Shown: positions 41,821-53,808 of the stretch, in pieces | Position numbering within the stretch: the stretch's first letter is position 1 | Layout of the letters: each line of letters opens with the position of its first letter | Source: Streptomyces phaeofaciens | Lineage (GTDB): Bacteria; Actinomycetota; Actinomycetes; Streptomycetales; Streptomycetaceae | Direction: 5' to 3' | NCBI RefSeq assembly: GCF_014648915.1 | Contig: NZ_BMSA01000024.1 | Span: 62,001 to 126,000 of the forward strand | DNA length: 64,000 bases | The notes under the pieces: generated by a model | Seen by the model: the letters and a program-made list of their open reading frames with translations, nothing else | Told to the model about the DNA's origin: nothing | The model's database searches: none | Program-made: the position numbers and the translations under genes

Positions 41821-43813
41821 TACGCGGCCCTCCTGTCGCCCTGAACATCCCTGACCAGCCCGGCGATCGAGTCCGCCCGCAGTGCGTCGAGCGTCACCGC
41901 CGTGCCTCCCAGCTCACCCGCCAGCTGCCCCGCGAGCCCCAGGCGCACCGGCCCCGACTCGCAGTCCACCACCACCGACGCGACGCCGTCGGCGGCGAAC
42001 AGCCGGGCCGCCCGCCCCGCGAGCGCGACCGGCTCCGTCCCGCCGGTGGCCCGCCCGTCCGTCACGACGACGACCAGCGCCCGCCGCGCCGGATCCCGCA
42101 GCCGCTCCACGCGCAGCACCTCGTGCGCCCTGAGCAGCCCGGCGGCCAGCGGGGTCCGCCCACCGGTCGGCAGCGACTGAAGCCGCACGGCCGCCGCGTC
42201 CACCGAGGACGTGGGCGGCAACGCCACCTCGGCCGCGGCCCCCCGGAAGGTCACCAGACCCACCTTGTCGCGCCGTTGGTAGGCGTCGAGGAGCAGCGAC
42301 AGCACGGCCCCCTTCACGGCACTCATCCGCTGCCGGGCCGCCATCGACCCGGAGGCGTCCACGACGAACAGCACGAGGTTCCCCTCGCGGCCCTCCCGGG
42401 TCGCCTGCCGCAGATCGTCCCGGCGCACCACCAGCCCCCGCCCGGACCGCCCGCGCGCCAGCTGGTGCGGCGCGGCGGCCTGCACGGTCGCCGCCAGATG
42501 CAGCTTGGTCAGGGCCCCGCGAGGGCGCCGCGCCCCCGTCGTCCGCCCGTGCTCGGTCCGCGCCCGCGACCGCCGTCCGGCGGCCCCCTCACCGATCCCG
42601 GGCACGCTCAGCACCTTGGTACGGAACGGCTCCGCGGCGCGTACGGCGGACCGCTCGCCGGAGCCGGAGGTCTGCGGTTCCCCGCCCTCACCGGCCTCCG
42701 GACGCGCCGCCGTGTCGCCGCCCCGCGGGCCGCCGTCGTCGGGCGTCGGCTCGCCGCCGCCCCCACCCGGACCGTCGGGGCCGGGGTCGGGATCCTCGTC
42801 GCCCTCGCCGGCGAACTCCTCCAGCGTCTGGTCGAGCCGGTCCTCGTCGAGACCCGGCGCGTCGAACGGGTTGCGCCGGCGCCGGTGCGGCAGCGCCAGC
42901 AGCGCGGCCTGCCGCACGTCCTCGGCGAGCACGTCCGTACGCCCGTCCCAGGCGGCCAGCGCGGTCGCCGTACGGGCCATCACGATGTCGGCGCGCATGC
43001 CGTCCACCTCGAAGGCGGCACAGGTCGCCGCGATCTGCCGCAGCGCCCCGTCGCCCAGCCGCACCGACGGCAACAGCTTGCGCGCCGCCACGATCCGCGC
43101 CCGTACGGCGGTCTCCTCGTCCGCCCACCGGGCCGCGAAGCCGGCGGGATCGTCGTCGTACGCGAGCCGGCGCCGCACGACCTCCACCCGCTGGTCGGGC
43201 TCCCGCGAGGCGGCCACCTCCACGGTCAGCCCGAACCGGTCGAGGAGCTGCGGCCGCAGCTCGCCCTCCTCCGGGTTCATGGTCCCGACCAGCAGGAAAC
43301 GGGCGGCGTGCCGTACGGAGACACCCTCGCGCTCCACGTACGAGGCACCCATCGCCGCCGCGTCCAGCAGCAGGTCGACCAGGTGGTCGTGGAGGAGGTT
43401 GACCTCGTCGACGTACAGGATCCCGCGGTGCGCGTCGGCGAGCAGGCCCGGCTCGAAGGCCTTCACGCCCTCGGCCAGCGCCCGCTCGATGTCCAGCGCG
43501 CCCACCAGCCGGTCCTCCGAGGCGCCCACCGGCAGCTCGACCATCCGCGCCGGCCGGGTCGAAGACGCCCCCGGCTCGTGCGGCCCGTCCGGGCACGTGG
43601 CGTCGGGGGAGCCGGGGTCGCAGGAGAACCGGCAGCCGGAGACGACGTCCAGGGCGGGCAGGAGCGCCGAGAGCGCGCGGACGGCCGTCGACTTGGCCGT
43701 GCCCTTCTCACCGCGCACCAGCACCCCGCCGACCGCCGGTGACACGGCGTTCAGCAGCAGCGCGAGGCGCAGGTCGTCCTGGCCGACGACGGCCGTGAAA
43801 GGAAAGGGGGTGG

Positions 43814-43817
<4 letters not shown>
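41820..43817 (-). CDS. Magnesium/cobalt-chelatase AAA+ and VWA subunit (ChlI-ChlD fusion type)
   Basis: A 665-residue motor subunit that works with CobN to insert cobalt into hydrogenobyrinic acid a,c-diamide, replacing CobS and CobT. Residues about 1-320 are the AAA+ domain with Walker A RGEKGTAKSTAVRALS, Walker B GILYVDEVNLLHDHLVD and the sensor LLVGTMNPEEGELRPQ. A low-complexity acidic, Gly/Pro-rich linker follows (about 345-420). The C-terminal VWA domain has the MIDAS motif VVDASGSMAARQRMSAVKG. The GTG at 43817 follows GGAGGG and overlaps the cobN stop (GTGA). Bacteriochlorophyll genes are absent, so magnesium chelation is unlikely. Confidence 0.9.
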
Positions 43818-47463
<3,646 letters not shown>

Positions 47464-47467
<4 letters not shown>

Positions 47468-48975
47468 GCGGGCGCTCCCGGTGGAATGAAAGGCAGTCCT
47501 TGCGGCGCGCCCGACTCGATGAGCCGCCAGAGCGCGTCGGTGTCCGCGTGCTGTTCGATCAGGTCGCCGAGCCGGTCGAGCTGCTCCTCGCGCAGCGCGG
47601 CGAACGAGGTGTCCGCGGCCGGGACGAACCGGCGGCCCGCGGCGGCCGCCACCTCGCGCAGGAAGGCCCGCCGGAACCCGTCCGACTCCAGCGAGCCGTG
47701 CCAGTGCGTGCCCCAGACCGAGCCCACCCGGCACCCGTCCAGGAAGGGTTCGCCCCCGGTGAGCGAGGCGACGCCGTGATGGATCTCGTATCCCTCGACC
47801 CGCTCGCCGAGGGCTTCCCCCACCGGCCGGGTGAGGGTCTTCTCGCGGGCGAACCGCACCCGGACGGGCAGCAGACCCAGCCCGTCGACGTGCCCGCGCC
47901 GGCTCTCGACGTCGTCCTCGATGTGTTCGCCGAGCAGCTGGAAGCCGCCGCAGATCCCGAGCACGGGCCGCCCCTCGCGGGCCCGGCGCACCAGGGCGTC
48001 GGCGAGGCCCCGCTCGTGCAGCCACTCCAGCGCCCGGACGGTCCCCCGCGTCCCCGGGACGACGACGAGGTCGGCGTCGGCCAGTTCCTCGGGCCGGTCC
48101 ACGAACCGCACGACGACGCCGGGTTCGGCGGCGAGGGCGTCCACGTCGGTGAAGTTGGACATCAGGGGGACGGCGCAGACGGCGACCCGCAGGATGTCCT
48201 CGCCGACCGGCGCGGCCGTGTCCGACTCCCGGACCGTCCCGCGCAGCGACACCCGCAGCCCGTCCTCCTCGTCGATCCCGAGCCCGTGCCGGAAGGGGAG
48301 GACACCGTAGGTCCGCCGGCCGGTGAGCCCGTGCAGCATGTCGAGCCCCGGCTCCAGGAGGGAGACGTCTCCCCGGAACTTGTTGACGACGAACCCGGCG
48401 ACGAGCGCCTGGTCCTCGGGCGAGAGCAGGGCGACGGTCCCGAAGAAGGAGGCGAAGACACCGCCGCGGTCGATGTCGCCGACGACCAGCACGGGCAGCC
48501 CGGCGTTGCGCGCGATCCCCATGTTCACGATGTCGGTCCGCCGCAGATTGATCTCCGCCGGACTGCCCGCCCCCTCACAGATCACCGCGTCATACGTGCC
48601 CCGCAACTCGGCGAGACAGTCGAGCACGGTGCCCAGGAGCTGCTCCTGCCGCCCTCCGTGGTAGGTGCGGGCGCTCAGTTCGCCCACCGGCTTCCCGAGC
48701 AGCACGACCTGACTGCTCTGCTCGCCCCCCGGCTTGAGCAGCACGGGATTCATCAGCGCGGTCGGCTCGATCCGGCAGGCCTGCGCCTGCATGGCCTGGG
48801 CCCGCCCGATCTCGGCGCCCTCCTTCGTCACGAAGGAGTTCAGCGACATGTTCTGCGCCTTGAAGGGCGCGACCTTCACCCCCTGCCGCACCAGCCACCG
48901 GCAGATTCCGGCCGTGACGACGCTCTTGCCCGCGTCGGACGTGGTGCCGGCGACCAGAAGTCCCCCGCCCGTCAT
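47464..48975 (-). CDS. cobQ: Cobyric acid synthase
   Basis: A 503-residue glutamine-dependent amidase that amidates four corrin side chains. The N-terminal P-loop domain has LLVAGTTSDAGKSVVTAGIC and FKAQNMSLNSFVTKEGAEIG; the glutamine amidotransferase domain has RPVLGICGGFQLLGEHIED with the nucleophilic cysteine and SVWGTHWHGSLESDGFRR with the histidine. The ATG at 48975 overlaps the cobD stop (ATGA). Confidence 0.96.
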
Positions 48976-49922
48976 GACGTACGCCCCTTCGCTCTCGTGG
49001 CCATGGCGCGCGCGGCGACGGTGACGCCGAGCACGAGCAGAGCGACCCGGCGGGAAAGACCCACGGCCCGCTCGATGTCGTGGATCTCCACGGCCCGCCC
49101 CTGATGGTTCAGCACCGGCCGGTGCTCGATACGGCCCCCGTACGACAGCGTCCCGCCCAGCCGCACCCCGAGGGATCCCGCGAAGGACGCCTCGACGGGC
49201 CCGGCGTTGGGACTGGGGTGCCGGCCGGCGTCGTCCCGCCAGGCCCGCACGGCCCCGCGCGGATCGTCACCGGCCAGCGCGGCGAGTACGGCGGTCAGGC
49301 GCGCCCCCGGCCATCCGGCGAGGTCGTCGAGGCGCGCGGAGGCCCAGCCGAAGCGCCGGTACCGGGCCGACCTGTGGCCGACCATGGCGTCGAGCGTGTT
49401 GACGGCCCGGAACCCGAGCAGCCCCGGCACCCCGCCGACCGCGCCCCACACGAGCGCCCCGACGACGGCGTCGGAGGTGTTCTCGGCGACGGACTCGACC
49501 ACGGCTCGCGCGATCCCGTCGGCGTCCAGAGCCTGTGGATCCCGCCCGCACAGATGCGGCAGCCGGGCCCGCGCCGCGTCGACGTCCCCGGTCGCCAGCG
49601 CGTGCCCGACGGCCCGGGCCTCGCGGGCCAGGGAGGTTCCGCCGACGACCGCCCAGGTGGCGGCGGCGGTGAGGGCGACGGAGGCGGCGGGGGAGTCCCG
49701 TGCGCCGCGCGAGGCGAGCGCCCCGAGCGCGACGGCGCCCCCGGCGCACACGACGGTGTGCAGCGCGCCCCACCCGCGGTGGTCGCGCCACAGCACCCGC
49801 TCCACGGCACCGGCGGCCCGCCCGAAACCGGCGACCGGATGCCCCCGGCGGGGATCGCCGAGCAGCAGGTCGCCGAGGAGGCCGAGGGCGGCGCCGTACG
49901 CGTGAACGCGATCGGCACGCAC
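48972..49922 (-). CDS. cobD: Adenosylcobinamide-phosphate synthase (CbiB/CobD)
   Basis: A 316-residue membrane enzyme that attaches the aminopropanol linker to cobyric acid. GLLGDLLLGDPRRGHPVAGF, ARAVVESVAENTSDAVVGAL, FRAVNTLDAMVGHRSARYRR and SPNAGPVEASFAGSLGVRLG are CbiB signatures, with several hydrophobic spans. It is first in the riboswitch-controlled block. The GTG at 49922 has no Shine-Dalgarno of its own: it lies 4 bases after the stop of a 19-codon leader ORF that does have one, so cobD is probably translated by coupling to that leader. Confidence 0.92.
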   Translation of the reverse strand: MRADRVHAYGAALGLLGDLLLGDPRRGHPVAGFGRAAGAVERVLWRDHRGWGALHTVVCAGGAVALGALASRGARDSPAASVALTAAATWAVVGGTSLAREARAVGHALATGDVDAARARLPHLCGRDPQALDADGIARAVVESVAENTSDAVVGALVWGAVGGVPGLLGFRAVNTLDAMVGHRSARYRRFGWASARLDDLAGWPGARLTAVLAALAGDDPRGAVRAWRDDAGRHPSPNAGPVEASFAGSLGVRLGGTLSYGGRIEHRPVLNHQGRAVEIHDIERAVGLSRRVALLVLGVTVAARAMATRAKGRTS

Positions 49923-49926
49923 CGGC

Positions 49927-49986
49927 TCAGCCGGCCGTGCGGGCGGGCAGCGATCCGGTGCGGTACCTCAACGGCCGAGCGAGCAT
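49927..49986 (-). CDS. 19-codon leader ORF between the cobalamin riboswitch and cobD
   Basis: An ATG at 49986 with GAGGA 9 bases upstream opens a frame of 19 codons (MLARPLRYRTGSLPARTAG) that ends with TGA at 49927-49929, 4 bases before the cobD GTG and in a different frame. No other gene start is near. It could be a leader peptide through which the riboswitch controls cobD by translational coupling. Being so short it could also be chance; the good ribosome site and the lack of one for cobD are the evidence. Confidence 0.5.
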   Translation of the reverse strand: MLARPLRYRTGSLPARTAG

Positions 49987-50003
49987 GGCGATATGTCCTC
50001 ACT

Positions 50004-50150
50004 CAGGGTGTCCACGCCCTGGTTCGACGAGACCGGCGGTGAGAGTTCCTGGCTCCCGGGGGTTACTACCCCGGTGACAGTGGCGGGACCGCGCCGGATT
50101 CGCACCGGCTTCCTCTTCTGCCGCCGTACATGGCTCCGGCAGTCCACCAC
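50004..50150 (-). promoter_or_regulatory. Cobalamin (adenosylcobalamin) riboswitch with expression-platform hairpin
   Basis: Read on the minus strand, the conserved B12 core is unmistakable: GGAAGCCGGTGCGAATCCGG (about 50113-50094), then GCGGTCCCGCCACTGT, then a GGGGTAG/CCCC hairpin and GGGAGCCAGGAACTC, the B12-box region, near 50045-50060. The boundary positions are approximate. Just 3' is a hairpin CAGGG-N8-CCCTG (50021-50004), followed by GAGGAC, the ribosome site of the leader ORF. The element lies about 100 bp ahead of cobD and should switch off the cobD-cobI block when adenosylcobalamin is plentiful, probably at translation. Confidence 0.93.
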
Positions 50151-50254
50151 GGGCCCCGAAGGGCCGTCAACTTGCCTTTGACCTGCGCGGGGAGAGTGTG
50201 CAGAACCCCACACCGCGGGCCGGGGGGCCGGGTGCCGGGGCCCGCCGCGCACAA

Positions 50255-50306
50255 GGAAGCGCCCTGCCCGGCCCCCGATCGAGGGGGACGCGGACAGGGC
50301 GCTTCC
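50255..50306. terminator. Large terminator hairpin between the phosphate-transport unit and the riboswitch
   Basis: GGAAGCGCCCTG (50255-50266) pairs perfectly with CAGGGCGCTTCC (50295-50306), and an inner CCCCC-GATCGA-GGGGG stem extends it. It lies 20 bp past the stop of the small membrane protein gene and insulates the cobalamin riboswitch from it. The rest of the 49923-50325 gap is the riboswitch leader. Confidence 0.88.
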
Positions 50307-50325
50307 CGCGCCGTCTGCCGTGGCC

Positions 50326-50547
50326 TCAGGCCACGATCAGCGAGATCCCGTACGCGACCGCCGCCGCGCACGACGCGAAGCAGGCGTACGCGCCGGTCAG
50401 GGCGAGGGTGGCCGAGTCGCCCTGTTCGGCGGCTCGTTCGCGGTGGGAGAGGGCCATGATGCCGAGGGTGAAGAGGGCCACGAGGGCCACGGTGACCACG
50501 AGGCTGACGCCGAAGACGGAGCCCAGGGCTGCCCAGTCGATCTTCAT
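50326..50547 (-). CDS. Small membrane protein of unknown function next to the phosphate transporter
   Basis: A 73-residue protein with two hydrophobic spans (about 10-32, VFGVSLVVTVALVALFTLG, and 48-71, ALTGAYACFASCAAAVAYGI) joined by a charged loop SHRERAAEQGDS. It begins 37 bp after the phosphate transporter gene with GAAGGAAGC upstream and ends at a strong terminator, so both genes form one transcript. I do not recognise the family; a small accessory or regulatory subunit of the transporter is possible. Confidence 0.75.
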   Translation of the reverse strand: MKIDWAALGSVFGVSLVVTVALVALFTLGIMALSHRERAAEQGDSATLALTGAYACFASCAAAVAYGISLIVA

Positions 50548-50584
50548 GGGGTTGCTGCTTCCTTCGTAACCGGGTGGGCGGGGC

Positions 50585-51820
50585 TCAGACCGTGGTGGCG
50601 GGCGAGGCCGCCGGTTCGCCCGTCGGGGCGGCGATCGTGGCGGTCAGGTTCTCGGTCACCGTGCCGGTCGGCGGCGGCGTCACCATGGCGATGGCCGTGG
50701 TGACCACCCCGGCCGGCTCGTCCGCGTCGTTGACGTTGTTGTGGTCGACGACCTCGCGACGGGAGAGCTTCCAGATCGCGGCGCTGGAGGCGACGAGGAA
50801 GACCGCGACGACGGCCGTGCCCCAGGAGCCGAAGCCGGTCACGTACTCGGCGAGCGCGCCCACCAGGGCGGCGGCCGGCAGGGTCAGGCCCCAGGCGACG
50901 AACATCCGGGTCGCGGTCGACCAGCGGACCACCCCGCCCTTGCGGCCCAGTCCCGCGCCCATCACCGAACCGGAGACCGAGTGCGTGGTGGACAGGGAGA
51001 AGCCGAGGTGCGAGGAGGCCAGGATGACCGTGGCCGCGCTGGTCTGGGCGGCGAAGCCCTGCTGCGGCTGGAGGTCGGTGAGGCCCTTGCCCATGGTGCG
51101 GATGATGCGCCAGCCGCCGAGGTAGGTGCCCAGCGCGATGGCCAGACCGGCGGAGAGGATGACCCACACCGGCGGGTCGGAATCGGGGGCGACGGCACCG
51201 CCGGCCACCAGCGCGAGGGTGATGATGCCCATCGTCTTCTGGGCGTCGTTGGTGCCGTGGGCGAGGGAGACCAGGCCGGCCGAGGCGATCTGGCCCGCGC
51301 GGTAGCCCTTCTCGGCCGCCTTGCCGTCGGCCTTCCTGCCCAGGGTGTAGGAGAGGCGGGTGGCGAGCATCGCCGCGACGCCCGCGACCAGCGGAGCCGC
51401 GATCGCCGGGATCAGGACCTTGGTGACGAGGACGTCACCGTGGACCGCGCCCATGCCCGCCGACGCGATGGTGGCGCCGATCAGTCCGCCCATGAGGGCG
51501 TGGGAGGAGCTGGAGGGGAGGCCCACCAGCCAGGTCAGCAGGTTCCAGAGGATCGCGCCGACCAGGGCGGCGAAGATGACCTCGGGACGTATGCCGGACT
51601 CGTCGACGAGTCCCTTGGAGATCGTGTTGGCGACCTCCACCGAGAGAAAGGCGCCCACAAGGTTGAGCGCGGCGGACATGGCCACCGCGACCTTGGGCTT
51701 GAGTGCACCGGTCGAGATGGTCGTGGCCATCGCGTTGGCGGTGTCGTGAAAACCATTCGTGAAATCGAACGCGAGAGCGGTAACCACCACAATCGCGAGG
51801 ATCAGCGAGAAGTTTTCCAT
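50585..51820 (-). CDS. pitH: Low-affinity inorganic phosphate transporter, PiT family
   Basis: A 411-residue inner-membrane symporter with about ten spans and the duplicated PiT signature: FDFTNGFHDTANAMATTIST near the N-terminus and SLAHGTNDAQKTMGIITLAL in the second half, with SSSHALMGGLIGA and LSTTHSVSGSVMGAG. It imports metal-phosphate with protons. A PHO box stands 48 bp upstream. The C-terminus is a Pro/Thr/Ala-rich tail. The closest match in memory is S. coelicolor PitH2, a PhoP-dependent gene in the same chromosomal neighbourhood. The small membrane protein gene follows in the same unit. Confidence 0.92.
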   Translation of the reverse strand: MENFSLILAIVVVTALAFDFTNGFHDTANAMATTISTGALKPKVAVAMSAALNLVGAFLSVEVANTISKGLVDESGIRPEVIFAALVGAILWNLLTWLVGLPSSSSHALMGGLIGATIASAGMGAVHGDVLVTKVLIPAIAAPLVAGVAAMLATRLSYTLGRKADGKAAEKGYRAGQIASAGLVSLAHGTNDAQKTMGIITLALVAGGAVAPDSDPPVWVILSAGLAIALGTYLGGWRIIRTMGKGLTDLQPQQGFAAQTSAATVILASSHLGFSLSTTHSVSGSVMGAGLGRKGGVVRWSTATRMFVAWGLTLPAAALVGALAEYVTGFGSWGTAVVAVFLVASSAAIWKLSRREVVDHNNVNDADEPAGVVTTAIAMVTPPPTGTVTENLTATIAAPTGEPAASPATTV

Positions 51821-51867
51821 TTACCCAGGCAATCGTTCGAAGTCATTGGTCGGTTGACCGTAGGCAA

Positions 51868-51889
51868 CCTGGGTGAACGGAAGATGAAC
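51868..51889 (-). promoter_or_regulatory. PHO box (PhoP-binding direct repeats) upstream of the phosphate transporter
   Basis: On the minus strand two 11-base direct repeat units stand side by side, GTTCATCTTCC (51889-51879) and GTTCACCCAGG (51878-51868), matching the GTTCACC-type PhoP repeat of Streptomyces. They lie 48-69 bp upstream of the start codon. Confidence 0.82.
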
Positions 51890-51962
51890 TGAGGCGGTCA
51901 CTGTGGTGTCCACATCAGGGGGTCGTCGCCGCATCCGGTGCGGCGACCCAAGCGCCCCTTGG

Positions 51963-52748
51963 TCACGCGCCCTTGGCGAACCTCGCGAGCCCCTCCGCGG
52001 AGCCGTTGAAGAGATTCTGGTCACCCGGAAGGCTGCCGCCGTCGGCGTACTGCCAGAAGGTCCACGACGCCCAGCCGGCGGGCAGTGCCCCGGTGTCCGA
52101 CGGGTGGTAGCGGGCGATCCACAGCGCGTGGTCGGCGGCGAAGTCGGGGCTGCCGCCGGTGCACGTGTTCCACCAGTGCGTGGTCGTGTAGATCACCGGA
52201 CGGCGGCCGGTGAGCCGGAGCACCTCGTCGCTGAAGGCCCTGATCCAGGCGACCGTCGCCGCCCTGCTCAGGCCGTAGCACCGGCGGTGCGCGTCGTACG
52301 GGTTGTATTCGATGTCGAGCGCGGGCGGCAGCGTTCCGCCGTCGGCGCTCCAGCCGCCCCCGTTGCGGACGAAGAACGCCGCCTGCGCCTTGCCCGGACC
52401 CTGGTCCGGCAGGGCGAAGTGGTAGGCGCCGCGGAGCAGGCCGACATCTCCGGCTCCGTCGTACTGCTGTGCGAAATACGGATTCCGGTAGCCGGTGGAC
52501 TCGGTCGCCTTCACATAGACGAAACGGGCGCCGGCGGCCTTCGTCCGCGCCCAGTCGACGGTCCGCTGGTGGGACGAGACGTCGTGCCCCATCGGGCGCT
52601 CCGCCGCGGCGGCCGGCGGCCCGTCGAGCAGGGTGGCGAGCAGGGCGCCCGCCGCGGCGAGCGCCACGGCGCAGGCCGACCGGGTGCGGGTGCGGGTGCG
52701 GGTGTGGCGGTGGTGGCGGCGGTGGGGTGAGGAGTGATCGCGGGCCAT
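51963..52748 (-). CDS. Secreted GH25 lysozyme-like muramidase
   Basis: A 261-residue exported glycoside hydrolase family 25 enzyme that would cut peptidoglycan. The ATG at 52748 follows GGGGGGAAG. The n-region is an unusual basic repeat (HTRTRTRTR) encoded by tandem hexamers, followed by a hydrophobic signal core (SACAVALAAAGALLATLL) cut near AAAA. GH25 landmarks: MGHDVSSHQRTVDW, RFVYVKATESTGYRNP, ALDIEYNPYDAHRR with the catalytic acidic pair, and SWTFWQYADGGSLPGD. Short for a Streptomyces lysozyme and without extra wall-binding repeats. It is divergent from the class II aldolase gene. Confidence 0.9.
   Translation of the reverse strand: MARDHSSPHRRHHRHTRTRTRTRSACAVALAAAGALLATLLDGPPAAAAERPMGHDVSSHQRTVDWARTKAAGARFVYVKATESTGYRNPYFAQQYDGAGDVGLLRGAYHFALPDQGPGKAQAAFFVRNGGGWSADGGTLPPALDIEYNPYDAHRRCYGLSRAATVAWIRAFSDEVLRLTGRRPVIYTTTHWWNTCTGGSPDFAADHALWIARYHPSDTGALPAGWASWTFWQYADGGSLPGDQNLFNGSAEGLARFAKGA
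52681..52704 (+). repeat. Hexanucleotide tandem repeat in the lysozyme signal-peptide region
   Basis: Four perfect CGGGTG units in a row, coding on the minus strand for alternating Thr-Arg in the n-region of the signal peptide. Confidence 0.9.
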
Positions 52749-52839
52749 GCTTCCCCCCGGAACGGCGGCGTGCACGAAACGCCCCAGAGGCTAGGGGAAG
52801 ATCCCTGGACATTCGGGTATGCGCGCCGATCTCCGGCCA

Positions 52840-52858
52840 ATCACCGCAACGGGGTGAT
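52840..52858. promoter_or_regulatory. Inverted repeat in the lysozyme/aldolase divergent region
   Basis: ATCACC (52840-52845) and GGTGAT (52853-52858) form a 6-bp inverted repeat with a 7-base spacer in the 204-bp divergent promoter region. It may be an operator; no regulator is adjacent. Confidence 0.3.
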
Positions 52859-52952
52859 GTATGCCGATATGCGGTCTTTCGGAGTCTCGGCTTCCGCCCT
52901 ACAGTGCCCGCGTGCCGCGACGGCCCGCGGCTGCCCCTGGCAGGATCGGGGC

Positions 52953-53684
52953 ATGGCTGAGCAGCGGCGTGAGCGACGGGAGTCCCGGGACGCGCGGGAC
53001 GGCGCACCGGACGGGGAGGCCTCGCGGGGGAGGAGTGCGCTCCCCGAGGAGGCGAGCGCCTGGACGGCCCTCGTGGCGACGGCCCGCCGCACCGTCTTCG
53101 ACGGCCTGGTCGTCGGCACCTCCGGCAATGTCTCCGTCCGCGTCGGCGACACCGTGCTGGTCACCCCTTCGGGCGTGCCCTACGACCGCCTCGGCCCGGA
53201 CGACATCACCGGCGTCGACCTCACCGGCCGGCAGGTGCTCGGCACGCTCGTCCCGACGAGCGAGCTGCCCATGCACCTCGCCGTCCACGCCACCACCGAC
53301 GCCCTCGCCGTCGTCCACACCCACGCCGTCCACGCCACCGCCGTCTCGACCCTCGTGGACGAACTCCCGTCCGTCCACTACATGACGGGCGCCCTCGGCG
53401 GCCCCGTCCGGGTTGCCCCCTATGCGCCGTACGGCACCCAGGAGTTGGCCGAGAACATGCTCCGCGCCCTCGCCGGCCGGACCGGCTGCCTCCTTCGCAA
53501 CCACGGCACCCTCACCTACGGCACCACCCTCGACCAGGCGTACGACCGCACCGCCCAACTGGAGTGGATGTGCAGCCTGTGGCTCAAGGCATCCTCCGTA
53601 CCCGGCCGGAACCCGACCCTCCTGACGGAGGAACAGATCGCCGACGCGGGGGAGCGGCTGCGCGGCTACGGCCAGCGCCGCTGA
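52953..53684 (+). CDS. Class II aldolase/adducin-family protein (L-fuculose-phosphate aldolase type)
   Basis: A 243-residue zinc-dependent aldolase. After a charged N-terminal tail of about 30 residues, family motifs appear in order: VVGTSGNVSVRVGD (phosphate site), LVPTSELPMHLAVHATTDAL with the catalytic glutamate, VVHTHAVHATAVSTL with two zinc histidines, and LLRNHGTLTYGTTLDQAYDR with the third. Members cleave L-fuculose-1-phosphate, ribulose-phosphates or methylthioribulose-phosphate. No kinase or isomerase gene is near, so the substrate is unknown. The ATG at 52953 lacks a strong ribosome site. Confidence 0.85.
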   Translation: MAEQRRERRESRDARDGAPDGEASRGRSALPEEASAWTALVATARRTVFDGLVVGTSGNVSVRVGDTVLVTPSGVPYDRLGPDDITGVDLTGRQVLGTLVPTSELPMHLAVHATTDALAVVHTHAVHATAVSTLVDELPSVHYMTGALGGPVRVAPYAPYGTQELAENMLRALAGRTGCLLRNHGTLTYGTTLDQAYDRTAQLEWMCSLWLKASSVPGRNPTLLTEEQIADAGERLRGYGQRR

Positions 53685-53685
53685 C

Positions 53686-53780
53686 CCCCCCCGCGGCAAA
53701 GCCGCCCGCCCCCTCCCGCCGCGCCCGCCCCTCCCGCCGCCCGCCGCTCCCCGCCCACCGCTGCCGCCCCCACTGGCCGA
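53686..53780. other. Terminator-like hairpin and long C-rich (minus-strand G-rich) tract
   Basis: The gap after the aldolase begins with C8 and the hairpin GCGGC-AAA-GCCGC (53693-53705), then runs for about 75 bases with almost only C and G, the plus strand being strongly C-biased. The minus strand therefore carries around ten runs of three or more G, a G-quadruplex-type pattern, ahead of the alpha/beta-hydrolase gene. Confidence 0.6.
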
Positions 53781-53808
53781 CGACGGGGATGGCCAGGAGA
53801 CTGGACGC

